From: Planctomycetota bacterium
GTDB taxonomy: Bacteria > Planctomycetota > Phycisphaerae > Sedimentisphaerales > Anaerobacaceae
Assembly (NCBI GenBank): GCA_003644295.1
Contig: QNBZ01000119.1
Coordinates: 1-5,189 of the forward strand
DNA length: 5,189 nucleotides
Reading direction: 5' to 3'
Part shown: one piece after another, positions 1 through 5,189 of the stretch
Position numbering within the stretch: position 1 is the stretch's first letter
Layout: each line of letters starts with the position of its first letter
Made by a program: the position numbers and the translations under genes
The notes under the pieces: model-generated
Database searches by the model: none
What the model saw: the letters and a program-made list of their open reading frames with translations, nothing else
Told to the model about the DNA's origin: nothing

Positions 1-19
1 GATATAAGGAGCAAAAACT

Positions 20-1420
20 ATGAAAACCCAAATTGCAATCCTGGCCGCAATCTGTCTATCGATACTGACAAACCTCAACGCCCAAACCGCTGACCGGCAA
101 ATCGCCGAGACCGGACTCACCGTCTATAACGACGGCTTCGCAGTCGTCAGGCAAAACCGAAACATCACATTCAAAAAAGGAATCAACAAAATCCTCTTTA
201 CCGATGTAGCCCAGTTCATCGACCCTACAACGGTCAACTTCAAATCACTGTCGGCCCCGGCAGGCATATCAATCCTCGAACAAAATTACGAATACGACCT
301 TGTGAACCAGACCAGTTTGCTTGAAAGGTATCTTGATAAAACCATCACCGTAAATCTGAGAGGCGGCGGCGCCGACACCGGAACGTCAATAACAGGAACG
401 CTCCTGGCACATAGTGGAAATAACCTGACCATAAAGGATGCGCAGAACACAATAAAAATCATAAACGATGAAAGCATCGAAGCAATCGACCTGATGGAAA
501 TGCCGGACGACCTTGTTACAAAGCCGACTCTCGTTTGGCTCGCTCAGTCGGAAGCGCAAGGCACGCAGCTCTGCCGGGTTACTTATACCACCGCCGCAAT
601 CCGCTGGAACGCTGACTACTCTGCGGTTCTAAACGCCGACGAGACACATCTCGACTTCACCGGCTGGGTTACAATCGACAACAAATCAGGTGCAACCTAC
701 AAAGACGCCGTGATAAAGCTGGTCGCAGGTGATGTAAGAAGAATCAAAAAAAGACCGTATCCGATGTATGAGGTAATGGCTTTAGGCGGTGAAGCTCCCG
801 GCAGAAAAAAACAATTCGAGGAAAAACCATTTATGGAGTATCACCTCTACAAACTTTTGCGTAAAAGCACCATAAACAACAATCAGGTCAAGCAGATAGA
901 ATTCATACCCCCAGCCGTCGATGTTCCCGTAAAAAAACTCTACATCTACGACCGCTCAAAAATAAAAGACAAAGTTCAAATTAAAATCGAGTTCGAGAAT
1001 ACCAGGCAGAACCATCTCGGAATCGCCCTTCCGAAAGGCACGGTTCGTGTATTCAAGAAAGACCCTGCTGACGACAATCTTGAATTCGCAGGCGAAGATG
1101 CCATCGACCACACTCCACAAAAAGAAAAGCTCTCGCTCTACATAGGCAATGCTTTCGACATTGTTCCTGAATACACTCTTGTTGAAAGCAAGCCATCACG
1201 CCGAATGCGCGCCGAAACACATAAAATCGAACTGCGCAACAGAAAAGACAAAGATGTTACCATATTTGTTGATGAAAAATTCCCGCCCAGATGCTCCTGG
1301 AATATCGACCGGTCAACTCACAAATACGAAAGGAAAGATGCCCGAACCGCAAGATTTGAAGTTATAATAAAAGCTGATTCAACACAGACGGTACAATACT
1401 CAGCCACTCAAAAATGGTAG
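20..1420 (+). CDS. Secreted DUF4139 domain-containing protein
   Basis: A 466-residue protein of unknown biochemical function, probably exported. The first 21 residues form a Sec signal peptide (Lys2, a hydrophobic stretch at about residues 5-19, likely cleavage after Ala21 in LNA|QT). The N-terminal region (about 30-165) is beta-rich and begins with the TVYNDGFAVVRQ segment typical of these proteins. The DUF4139 core runs from about residue 185 to the C-terminus. Its hallmarks are IRWNADYSAVLN (194-205), LDFTGWVTIDNKSGATYKDA (211-230) with LVAGDV just after it, the MEYHLYKL segment (272-279), the LYIYD strand (307-311) and a final beta strand with SADST-like TQTVQYSA near the end. The start is set by an AAGGAG Shine-Dalgarno sequence at 6-11, eight bases before ATG. 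The length is normal and the frame is intact. The gene converges with the HNH gene 21 bases downstream. The family assignment is from recognised motifs; a role at the cell envelope is inference. Confidence 0.88.
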   Translation: MKTQIAILAAICLSILTNLNAQTADRQIAETGLTVYNDGFAVVRQNRNITFKKGINKILFTDVAQFIDPTTVNFKSLSAPAGISILEQNYEYDLVNQTSLLERYLDKTITVNLRGGGADTGTSITGTLLAHSGNNLTIKDAQNTIKIINDESIEAIDLMEMPDDLVTKPTLVWLAQSEAQGTQLCRVTYTTAAIRWNADYSAVLNADETHLDFTGWVTIDNKSGATYKDAVIKLVAGDVRRIKKRPYPMYEVMALGGEAPGRKKQFEEKPFMEYHLYKLLRKSTINNNQVKQIEFIPPAVDVPVKKLYIYDRSKIKDKVQIKIEFENTRQNHLGIALPKGTVRVFKKDPADDNLEFAGEDAIDHTPQKEKLSLYIGNAFDIVPEYTLVESKPSRRMRAETHKIELRNRKDKDVTIFVDEKFPPRCSWNIDRSTHKYERKDARTARFEVIIKADSTQTVQYSATQKW

Positions 1421-1441
1421 CTTGCCTGCGCAAAGACACTG

Positions 1442-2077
1442 TTACTTCAGCTCGACAGACCAGTAAGCGTTATCAAGAAACTGTTTCCAGCTTTGGTATC
1501 GCTGATTGCCGAGATGAATATGGACGACCGGATTGCGTTTCGGCTTAACTGGCTTTTTGATAAGTGTCATACCTGCTTGATGAGGAGTTCTGCCGCCTTT
1601 TTTCACGTTGCATTTTGTACAGGCACAAACGATATTTTCCCAAACTGATTTTCCGCCCATACTCCTTGGGATAATATGGTCCAGCGACAATTCACTGGTC
1701 CGGTACCGCTTGCCGCAATACTGGCATCTATTCTTGTCACGGGCAAATATGTTTCGCCGGTTAAATTTTACTTCGCTTCTCGGCAGACGGTCGTAAAATA
1801 ACAGCCGAATAATCCGCGGCACTGCAATATGAAAACTTACAGTGGATACCCAATCGTGTCCAGCCGGCTCGAAATTACGCCGTAATTCGCTCACCTCGCA
1901 CCAGCTTTGGAAATCATAGTTGGAGTACTCCCCCTGCTCAAAAGAAACTACCTCGGCAAGCTCACGAAACAGCAGTGAAAAAGCCCGCCTGGCACCTACT
2001 ATGCGAATAGCCATATAATGCTTGTTCAAAACAAGAACATTACAGTCCAGCCCGGATTGATATTCGTTAGCAATCAT
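1442..2077 (-). CDS. HNH endonuclease family protein
   Basis: A 211-residue protein with a C-terminal HNH (beta-beta-alpha-metal) nuclease module. From the ATG, the module has a zinc-binding CQYC pair (Cys118, Cys121), the LDHIIPRSMGG motif with the predicted catalytic Asp133-His134, Asn148 in WENIV, and a second CTKC pair (Cys153, Cys156) followed by NVKKGGRTP. The last histidine of a textbook HNH is replaced here by Asn157, as in many HNN-type members. The N-terminal region starts with LDCNVLVLNKHYMAIRIVGARRA (residues 10-32, read in two parts), which I recognise from a widespread bacterial HNH family of about 170-220 residues. The target is unknown; such proteins may be DNA-repair or housekeeping nucleases. 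The start is uncertain. A TTG at 2086, three codons earlier and right after an in-frame TAA, is possible, and neither start has a clear Shine-Dalgarno. I prefer ATG. The gene is last of the three minus-strand genes, 245 bases after the cold-shock gene. Confidence 0.85.
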   Translation of the reverse strand: MIANEYQSGLDCNVLVLNKHYMAIRIVGARRAFSLLFRELAEVVSFEQGEYSNYDFQSWCEVSELRRNFEPAGHDWVSTVSFHIAVPRIIRLLFYDRLPRSEVKFNRRNIFARDKNRCQYCGKRYRTSELSLDHIIPRSMGGKSVWENIVCACTKCNVKKGGRTPHQAGMTLIKKPVKPKRNPVVHIHLGNQRYQSWKQFLDNAYWSVELK

Positions 2078-2101
2078 AATCAGCAATTATCAAATTGGTT
2101 G

Positions 2102-2128
2102 TAACAGAACGTCATCTACATAACAGAA
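2102..2128. repeat. Short direct repeat TAACAGAA upstream of the HNH gene
   Basis: Two exact copies of TAACAGAA lie at 2102-2109 and 2121-2128, 19 bases apart, in the leader of the minus-strand HNH gene. The right copy overlaps a weak minus-strand promoter-like pair (TTGCAT at 2145-2140, a 17-base spacer, TATGTA at 2122-2117; about 3 of 6 matches in each box). The arrangement could be a regulator site, but 8-base repeats also arise by chance, so support is weak. Confidence 0.2.
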
Positions 2129-2322
2129 AACGCTGCGATATGCAAGTAAAAAAGTTCGGACGATTATCGGCATTGACCGGCTGCACAGAGCGCAGCACTG
2201 CCGCTGTTGTTACCGCTTGCTGTATATTAGAGCGGGCAAGGAGAAAAACAAAACTTATTTGCAGCCGCGCCCCCTCGGGCCTATAAATAAACCCGTGCCT
2301 ACCAAGAGCAGGTTTGAGAATT

Positions 2323-2595
2323 TTATTCGCTTTCCTGAACCGCCTGACTTTCCGATGTCGCATCAGTTTCTGAAGCTGTCTGACTTCTTGAAGCTGATTT
2401 GTGAGATACATTTTCGGCTCTTAGGCCTTTTTCGCCCTCGACAATGTCGAAGCTGACCGTGTCACCTTCAGCAAGAGTTTTGTATCCATCGCCTGTGATA
2501 CTTGCGTAGTGGACGAAAATATCACGGCCATCCTCGGTAGCAATGAACCCATAACCCTTCTTTGGGTTAAACCACTTGACTTTTCCATCTGACAT
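2323..2595 (-). CDS. csp: Cold-shock domain protein with acidic Ser/Thr/Gln/Glu tail
   Basis: A 90-residue CspA-family protein that binds single-stranded RNA and DNA, probably acting as a nucleic-acid chaperone in the cytoplasm. Residues 1-65 are one five-stranded OB-fold cold-shock domain: GKVKWFNPKKGYGFI contains the RNP1-type KGYGFI (13-18), and DIFVHYASI contains the RNP2-type FVHY (27-30). It ends with GLRAENV, the usual closing strand. Residues 66-90 form an extra low-complexity tail rich in Ser, Gln, Thr, Ala and Glu, ending in ESE, which most Csp proteins of 65-70 residues lack. The start is ATG at 2595 because AAGGAG lies seven bases upstream and the domain begins at once; a longer reading frame to 2631 adds residues with no homology to the family. 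The gene is 131 bases after the HU gene on the same strand. Its 68-base predicted leader suggests post-transcriptional control, but no cold-box sequence was recognised. Confidence 0.93.
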   Translation of the reverse strand: MSDGKVKWFNPKKGYGFIATEDGRDIFVHYASITGDGYKTLAEGDTVSFDIVEGEKGLRAENVSHKSASRSQTASETDATSESQAVQESE

Positions 2596-2653
2596 AAAAC
2601 GCTCCTTTTGAACAACTTTGCCCAAATACACTGTCTTTTGCGCCCTTCACAAT

Positions 2654-2663
2654 GTGCCGGCAC
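2654..2663. promoter_or_regulatory. 10-bp palindrome at the predicted csp transcript start
   Basis: GTGCCGGCAC is a perfect 10-base palindrome. It lies just downstream of the candidate csp -10 box, at the predicted transcription start. It might be a repressor site or a 5'-end hairpin, but a palindrome of this length could be chance. Confidence 0.25.
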
Positions 2664-2669
2664 CGATGA

Positions 2670-2698
2670 TTTATGCACAGCCCAACTGCTTTACGCAA
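2670..2698 (-). promoter_or_regulatory. Candidate csp promoter
   Basis: On the minus strand, TTGCGT (2698-2693) and CATAAA (2675-2670) are separated by exactly 17 bases. They match the sigma-70 -35 and -10 consensus at 3 and 4 of 6 positions. Transcription would start near 2663 and give a leader of about 68 bases before the csp start codon. The spacing is good but the boxes are weak, so readthrough from the HU gene is an alternative. Confidence 0.3.
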
Positions 2699-2726
2699 AG
2701 AGACAGCTTACTATTATTCAAAACAA

Positions 2727-3038
2727 TTATTTCGTTTTGGCCGGTTCTACAGCGGCAACAGAAAAATTGTCTCTCATCTGTCGGCCCATCTTAAACTTGA
2801 CCGTTCGTTTCGCAGGGACATCTACACGCTCAAGAGTTTTGGGATTCTGCGCAATTCTCGCAGCTCTCGTTCTCGGCTCGAAGACCCCGAAGTCGCGGAA
2901 TTCCAGGCGATTACCTTTGTGCAGTTCGGCCGTTATCTCGTCAAGAAACCCCTGAATTATGAGCTTGACCAGAATCCTTTTTGCCTGCGTCTGCTCCGCA
3001 ATCCTATCAACAAGCTCTTTCTTTGTAATCGTTGACAT
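2727..3038 (-). CDS. hup: HU/IHF family nucleoid DNA-binding protein
   Basis: A 103-residue histone-like protein that binds and bends DNA as a dimer and shapes the nucleoid. The N-terminal helices (TITKKELVDRIAEQTQAKR, then a second helix to about residue 39) make the dimer core. They lead into GNRLEFRDFGVFEPR (42-56) and the DNA-contacting beta arm AARIAQNPKT (59-68), whose Pro66 is the conserved residue that intercalates in HU and IHF. The closing strand is VPAKRTVKFKMGRQMRD (74-90). FRDFGVFE gives it an IHF-like flavour, so whether it is HU or an IHF-type paralogue cannot be settled by eye. A short tail (93-103, ending AKTK) extends beyond the usual 90-95 residues. The start is ATG at 3038, with GAGAGG six bases upstream; the in-frame ATG at 3062 has no comparable site and would add residues outside the family. 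The gene is transcribed away from lepB, probably from the promoter at 3129-3157. Confidence 0.93.
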   Translation of the reverse strand: MSTITKKELVDRIAEQTQAKRILVKLIIQGFLDEITAELHKGNRLEFRDFGVFEPRTRAARIAQNPKTLERVDVPAKRTVKFKMGRQMRDNFSVAAVEPAKTK

Positions 3039-3080
3039 AGAACACCTCTCAAGAAAGACCATTCAGGACATCCACTTTCA

Positions 3081-3098
3081 ATCCCGACTTGTCGGGAT
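3081..3098. repeat. Perfect 8-bp inverted repeat in the predicted hup leader
   Basis: ATCCCGACTTGTCGGGAT is an 8-base inverted repeat around two central bases. If transcription starts near 3122, it is transcribed in the 5' leader of hup, about 42 bases before the start codon, and would fold as a tight GC-rich hairpin. No T-run follows on either strand, so it is not a standard terminator. I recall similar short palindromes being dispersed in some bacterial genomes, but this window has only one copy, so it cannot show whether this one is repeated. Confidence 0.6.
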
Positions 3099-3128
3099 AG
3101 TTACCATACAGCGAATAAACTTTAACTT

Positions 3129-3157
3129 ACTATACAATAAAGACTTCTACACAGCAA
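3129..3157 (-). promoter_or_regulatory. Candidate hup promoter
   Basis: On the minus strand, TTGCTG (3157-3152) and TATAGT (3134-3129) are separated by exactly 17 bases. The -10 matches the sigma-70 consensus at 5 of 6 positions and the -35 at 3 of 6. A very AT-rich stretch just upstream (about 3158-3180) could serve as an UP element. The start would fall near 3122, giving a leader of about 84 bases that carries the hairpin at 3081-3098. Confidence 0.5.
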
Positions 3158-3393
3158 GTAATTTTAAGTAAAAATTTACCAACTTCTAAAAAAATTTCCC
3201 TCGACCAAAAAGCAGGCAAAAGAAATCAGAACCGGCCAAAACCGTTCGCTTTGCATATCAAGACGACGGATAAACACACAAATTTATCTGCAAGTACGAA
3301 AAACAGCACTCCGTAATCCTGCCTGCGGCGATAAACATAACCCTTTTGTTTGAAAGATGTTATGTGGGGATGGTATGTGGCCCGTATCGGAGA

Positions 3394-3402
3394 TTATCCA
3401 CA
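3394..3402 (+). promoter_or_regulatory. Single DnaA-box 9-mer
   Basis: TTATCCACA is an exact match to the classical E. coli high-affinity DnaA box and is followed by AT-rich DNA (AAATAATT). It lies about 25 bases upstream of the lepB -35 box. No second exact box was found nearby, so this is not an origin. It may be a DnaA regulatory or titration site, or a chance match. Confidence 0.35.
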
Positions 3403-3415
3403 AAATAATTCCGAG

Positions 3416-3427
3416 ACACAAATGTGT
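3416..3427. promoter_or_regulatory. Inverted repeat touching the lepB -35 box
   Basis: ACACA and TGTGT are arranged as an inverted repeat around AA. The last base is also the first base of the -35 hexamer TTGACC. The position suits an operator or activator site for lepB, but the 5-base arms are short. Confidence 0.25.
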
Positions 3428-3455
3428 TGACCAAATGCGGGTTCATCGGCATAAT
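3427..3455 (+). promoter_or_regulatory. Candidate lepB promoter
   Basis: TTGACC (3427-3432) and CATAAT (3450-3455) are separated by exactly 17 bases, and each matches the sigma-70 consensus at 5 of 6 positions. It is one of the two best promoter-like pairs in the window. Transcription would begin near 3462, giving a leader of about 74 bases before the lepB start codon. Confidence 0.6.
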
Positions 3456-3535
3456 TAGCTCTTTTATGAATCTCTCTGAAATCTGTTTGCGGTACCGTAG
3501 TTGAACGATATTCTTAAGCTGTAAGGCCCAAATTT

Positions 3536-5071
3536 ATGTTTTCAAACAAGCCCACAAAAAAGGACCCAAAAAAAGCTGCTCGAAAAAACAGGGCGGCTGA
3601 AGTTGCAAACACATTCGAGTGGCTGATAACCGCTTTTATATTAGCTTTCGTCTTCAGGGCATTTGTAATGGAAGCGTTTCGCATTCCTACCGGCAGTATG
3701 GCTGATACGCTTATGGGCGCTCATTTCCGTATTCGCTGTCCTCAATGTGGATATGAATATAACCACGGTTTTATTCCGGAAAGATATGGATTGCCAAAGG
3801 ATACAATTGCCCACGGCAGCGTTAGAGTGCCTCGGTCTCGCTGTCCAAATTGCGGCTATTGCCCGCCGACCGGAAATGCGATGCCGGTGGCAAACGGCGA
3901 TAGGATACTTGTTCTCAAGTGCATCTATCAGTTCTTCGAGCCGAAACAATGGGATGTAATAGTGTTCAAAAATCCACTTGAGCCAACAATAAATTACATC
4001 AAACGACTTATCGGCCGGCCCGGAGAGACCGTGGAAATAATAGATGGCGACATCTACATTAATGGACAAATCAGCCGAAAGCCACATAAAGTTCAAAACG
4101 AGCTATGGATGCCCGTGTACAATAACGATTACCAGCCGGTCGAGCCAAGAGAGCCGGTTTTTAACGGACATACCTGGCGCCAGCCGTTCAAAAACATTGC
4201 TGATTCCAAATGGAAACTCGCAGACAGTCCGACTAAATTCCGGCTGGACAGTCCCGCCGACCGTGTCAATTCGTTGTTTTATGACACTTCGGTCGGCAAT
4301 GATTTCAGAGCTACTTATGCCTACAACGATGTCAGAAAACGGACGTCTATGCCGTATTGCAGCGACCTGATGGTGCGTTTTTACGCCGACTCATCCAACC
4401 CGCGTGGTGTTGTCGGCATAGCCCTGAGCAAATACCAAAGCAGTTACAAGGCGTGGGTCGATTCAGCGGGCGATATGGTCATCGCAAGAGCTTCGCAAGG
4501 CAAAGAGTATGTGGAATTAGTTCGCAAAACAATCGGAACGAAGATTGCGAACAGGCCGGTTCTGGTTAAATTTGCCAACGTTGACCATCGATTGATTTTT
4601 CAATTCGGCGATGAAAAATTAACTTACGATTTGGGGCGCCTGCCTGAAGACGCAGGGGCCAGAAAAACAAACATTGAGCCGCAGGTGAAAATTTTCGGCT
4701 CCGGCAAATTAACACTCTCACACGTGGCTATTTTCAGGGATATTCATTATCTCTCCAACGAGTTTTCAAACGGCGTCGTCTCCTGCAGAGCTGGAGAGGG
4801 CAATCCGCTTACACTTGGAGAAGACGAGTTTTTCGTATTGGGTGACAACAGCCCTAACAGCGCCGACGGCAGATTGTGGAGCGAGGCGGGCAAAGGCAAT
4901 AACGGCATTACTTATCGCAAAGGTATTGTTCCGCGTGATTACCTTGTAGGCAAGGCGCTATTCGTTTATTGGCCCAGTGGTTTCAAGCCGTTTAGCGGAT
5001 TCCGCTTTTCAATCATTCCTAACATCGGCAGGATGCGGTTTATCTACGGCGGGACAAACGAAAAACTATAA
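3536..5071 (+). CDS. lepB: Signal peptidase I with zinc-ribbon and large periplasmic inserts
   Basis: A 511-residue type I signal peptidase (family S26) that removes signal peptides from exported proteins at the outer face of the inner membrane. A basic cytoplasmic N-terminus (Lys/Arg-rich, residues 5-19) precedes one membrane segment (about 27-45). RIPTGSM carries the nucleophile Ser54, and YIKRLIGRPGETVEI (154-168) carries the general-base Lys156. The final box is LGDNSPNSADGRLW (435-448). Two inserts enlarge the fold. Residues 61-119 hold CPQC (68-71) and CPNC (103-106), a probable zinc ribbon, after which the normal strand GDRILVLK (121-128) resumes. Residues 183-420 add a beta-rich segment ending TLSHVAIFRDIHYLS (393-407) that resembles a lectin-like jelly roll. 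E. coli LepB has 324 residues. The usual Pro after SM is absent (SMADTL). AAGG at 3523-3526 is a modest ribosome-binding site, nine bases before ATG. The gene appears complete and active. Confidence 0.95.
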   Translation: MFSNKPTKKDPKKAARKNRAAEVANTFEWLITAFILAFVFRAFVMEAFRIPTGSMADTLMGAHFRIRCPQCGYEYNHGFIPERYGLPKDTIAHGSVRVPRSRCPNCGYCPPTGNAMPVANGDRILVLKCIYQFFEPKQWDVIVFKNPLEPTINYIKRLIGRPGETVEIIDGDIYINGQISRKPHKVQNELWMPVYNNDYQPVEPREPVFNGHTWRQPFKNIADSKWKLADSPTKFRLDSPADRVNSLFYDTSVGNDFRATYAYNDVRKRTSMPYCSDLMVRFYADSSNPRGVVGIALSKYQSSYKAWVDSAGDMVIARASQGKEYVELVRKTIGTKIANRPVLVKFANVDHRLIFQFGDEKLTYDLGRLPEDAGARKTNIEPQVKIFGSGKLTLSHVAIFRDIHYLSNEFSNGVVSCRAGEGNPLTLGEDEFFVLGDNSPNSADGRLWSEAGKGNNGITYRKGIVPRDYLVGKALFVYWPSGFKPFSGFRFSIIPNIGRMRFIYGGTNEKL

Positions 5072-5189
5072 GATAAAAGCCACTGAAATAAATTGCGGGT
5101 CTAATTTTCACTTTTGTATTTCAATCCTATTCTTGACTTTTCGGCTGATTGCGGATATTCTGTGAGCGCAGGATTTTAACTTTAATAAC
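5072..5189 (+). other. Region after lepB, no gene seen
   Basis: The last 118 bases contain no credible reading frame and no hairpin followed by a T-run. They hold a promoter-like pair facing out of the window, so lepB and the next gene are probably transcribed separately. Confidence 0.5.
5133..5161 (+). promoter_or_regulatory. Candidate promoter for the gene beyond the window
   Basis: TTGACT (5133-5138) and TATTCT (5156-5161) are separated by exactly 17 bases and match the sigma-70 consensus at 5 and 4 of 6 positions. Transcription would start near 5168 and run off the right edge. The target gene is not visible. Confidence 0.45.

Larger units (their letters stand above)
3039..3535. other. 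Divergent intergenic region between hup and lepB
   Basis: A 497-base region with no credible gene. The part next to hup is AT-rich and holds a minus-strand promoter and a leader hairpin. The part next to lepB holds a DnaA-box 9-mer, an inverted repeat and a strong plus-strand promoter. The middle, about 3172-3350, shows nothing I can assign: no tRNA, no recognisable riboswitch and no long repeat. Two copies of TATGTGG (3361-3367 and 3374-3380, 13 bases apart) are the only other local repeat seen. Confidence 0.7.

Noticed and set aside
20..82. Possible lipoprotein signal in the DUF4139 protein (Cys12)
   Set aside because: The cysteine lies in the middle of the hydrophobic stretch with Ile before it, which does not fit a lipobox; an ordinary Sec signal cleaved near Ala21 fits better.
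1421..1441. Possible shared terminator between the convergent DUF4139 and HNH genes
   Set aside because: Only a 4-base stem (TTGC/GCAA) with no T-run on either side.
2240..2322. Possible csp terminator in the GC-rich stretch after the gene
   Set aside because: Short stems such as GCCC/GGGC and AAACC/GGTTT can be drawn, but none is a strong hairpin directly followed by a T-run.
2112..2411. A 99-codon minus-strand reading frame that crosses the csp/HNH gap
   Set aside because: It overlaps the 3' end of csp in another frame, has no recognisable domain and no ribosome-binding site that stands out; its sequence looks like chance translation.
2673..3035. A 120-codon plus-strand reading frame opposite hup
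   Set aside because: It is antisense to a clear HU-family gene and has no recognisable features.
3394..3455. Replication origin
   Set aside because: Only one exact DnaA box, no cluster, no repeated AT-rich 13-mers, and no dnaA, dnaN or parAB gene in the window.
3357..3458. A 33-codon plus-strand reading frame in the hup-lepB intergenic region
   Set aside because: Short, with only a weak GAAAG upstream, no recognised family, and it overlaps the best lepB promoter elements.
3641..4096. A 151-codon minus-strand reading frame inside lepB
   Set aside because: It is antisense to the catalytic part of lepB, whose motifs are intact and clearly coding; no domain was recognised in the antisense product.

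Overview
The window looks like ordinary chromosomal DNA from a planctomycete, most likely of the class Phycisphaerae. The main evidence is the 511-residue signal peptidase I. It has a Cys4 zinc-ribbon-like segment spliced in just after the catalytic serine and a further insert of about 240 residues before the last conserved box, an architecture I associate with planctomycetes. The lineage call comes from remembered family features, not from a database search.

There are five genes. On the + strand, 20-1420 encodes a secreted DUF4139-family protein. It converges, across a 21-base gap, with a minus-strand group that reads right to left: an HU/IHF-type DNA-binding protein (3038-2727), a cold-shock-domain protein (2595-2323) and an HNH nuclease-like protein (2077-1442). 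The gaps between these three are 131 and 245 bases, so they need not be one operon, and separate promoters are plausible. On the + strand again, 3536-5071 encodes signal peptidase I.

The only long non-coding stretch is the 497-base divergent region between the HU gene and the signal peptidase gene (3039-3535). It holds a promoter-like pair facing each way, a perfect 8-bp hairpin in the predicted HU leader, one exact DnaA-box 9-mer, and a short inverted repeat touching the -35 element of the lepB promoter. Another good promoter-like pair lies after lepB (5133-5161) and points out of the window. I found no convincing intrinsic terminator.

Functionally this is housekeeping: nucleoid architecture (HU), an RNA/DNA chaperone (CSP), protein export processing (LepB), a probable exported protein that could be a LepB substrate (DUF4139), and an HNH protein of unknown target. 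I see no mobile element, CRISPR array, tRNA or rRNA, and no clear new multi-gene system. The most interesting content is the insert architecture of the signal peptidase and the signals in the hup-lepB intergenic region.
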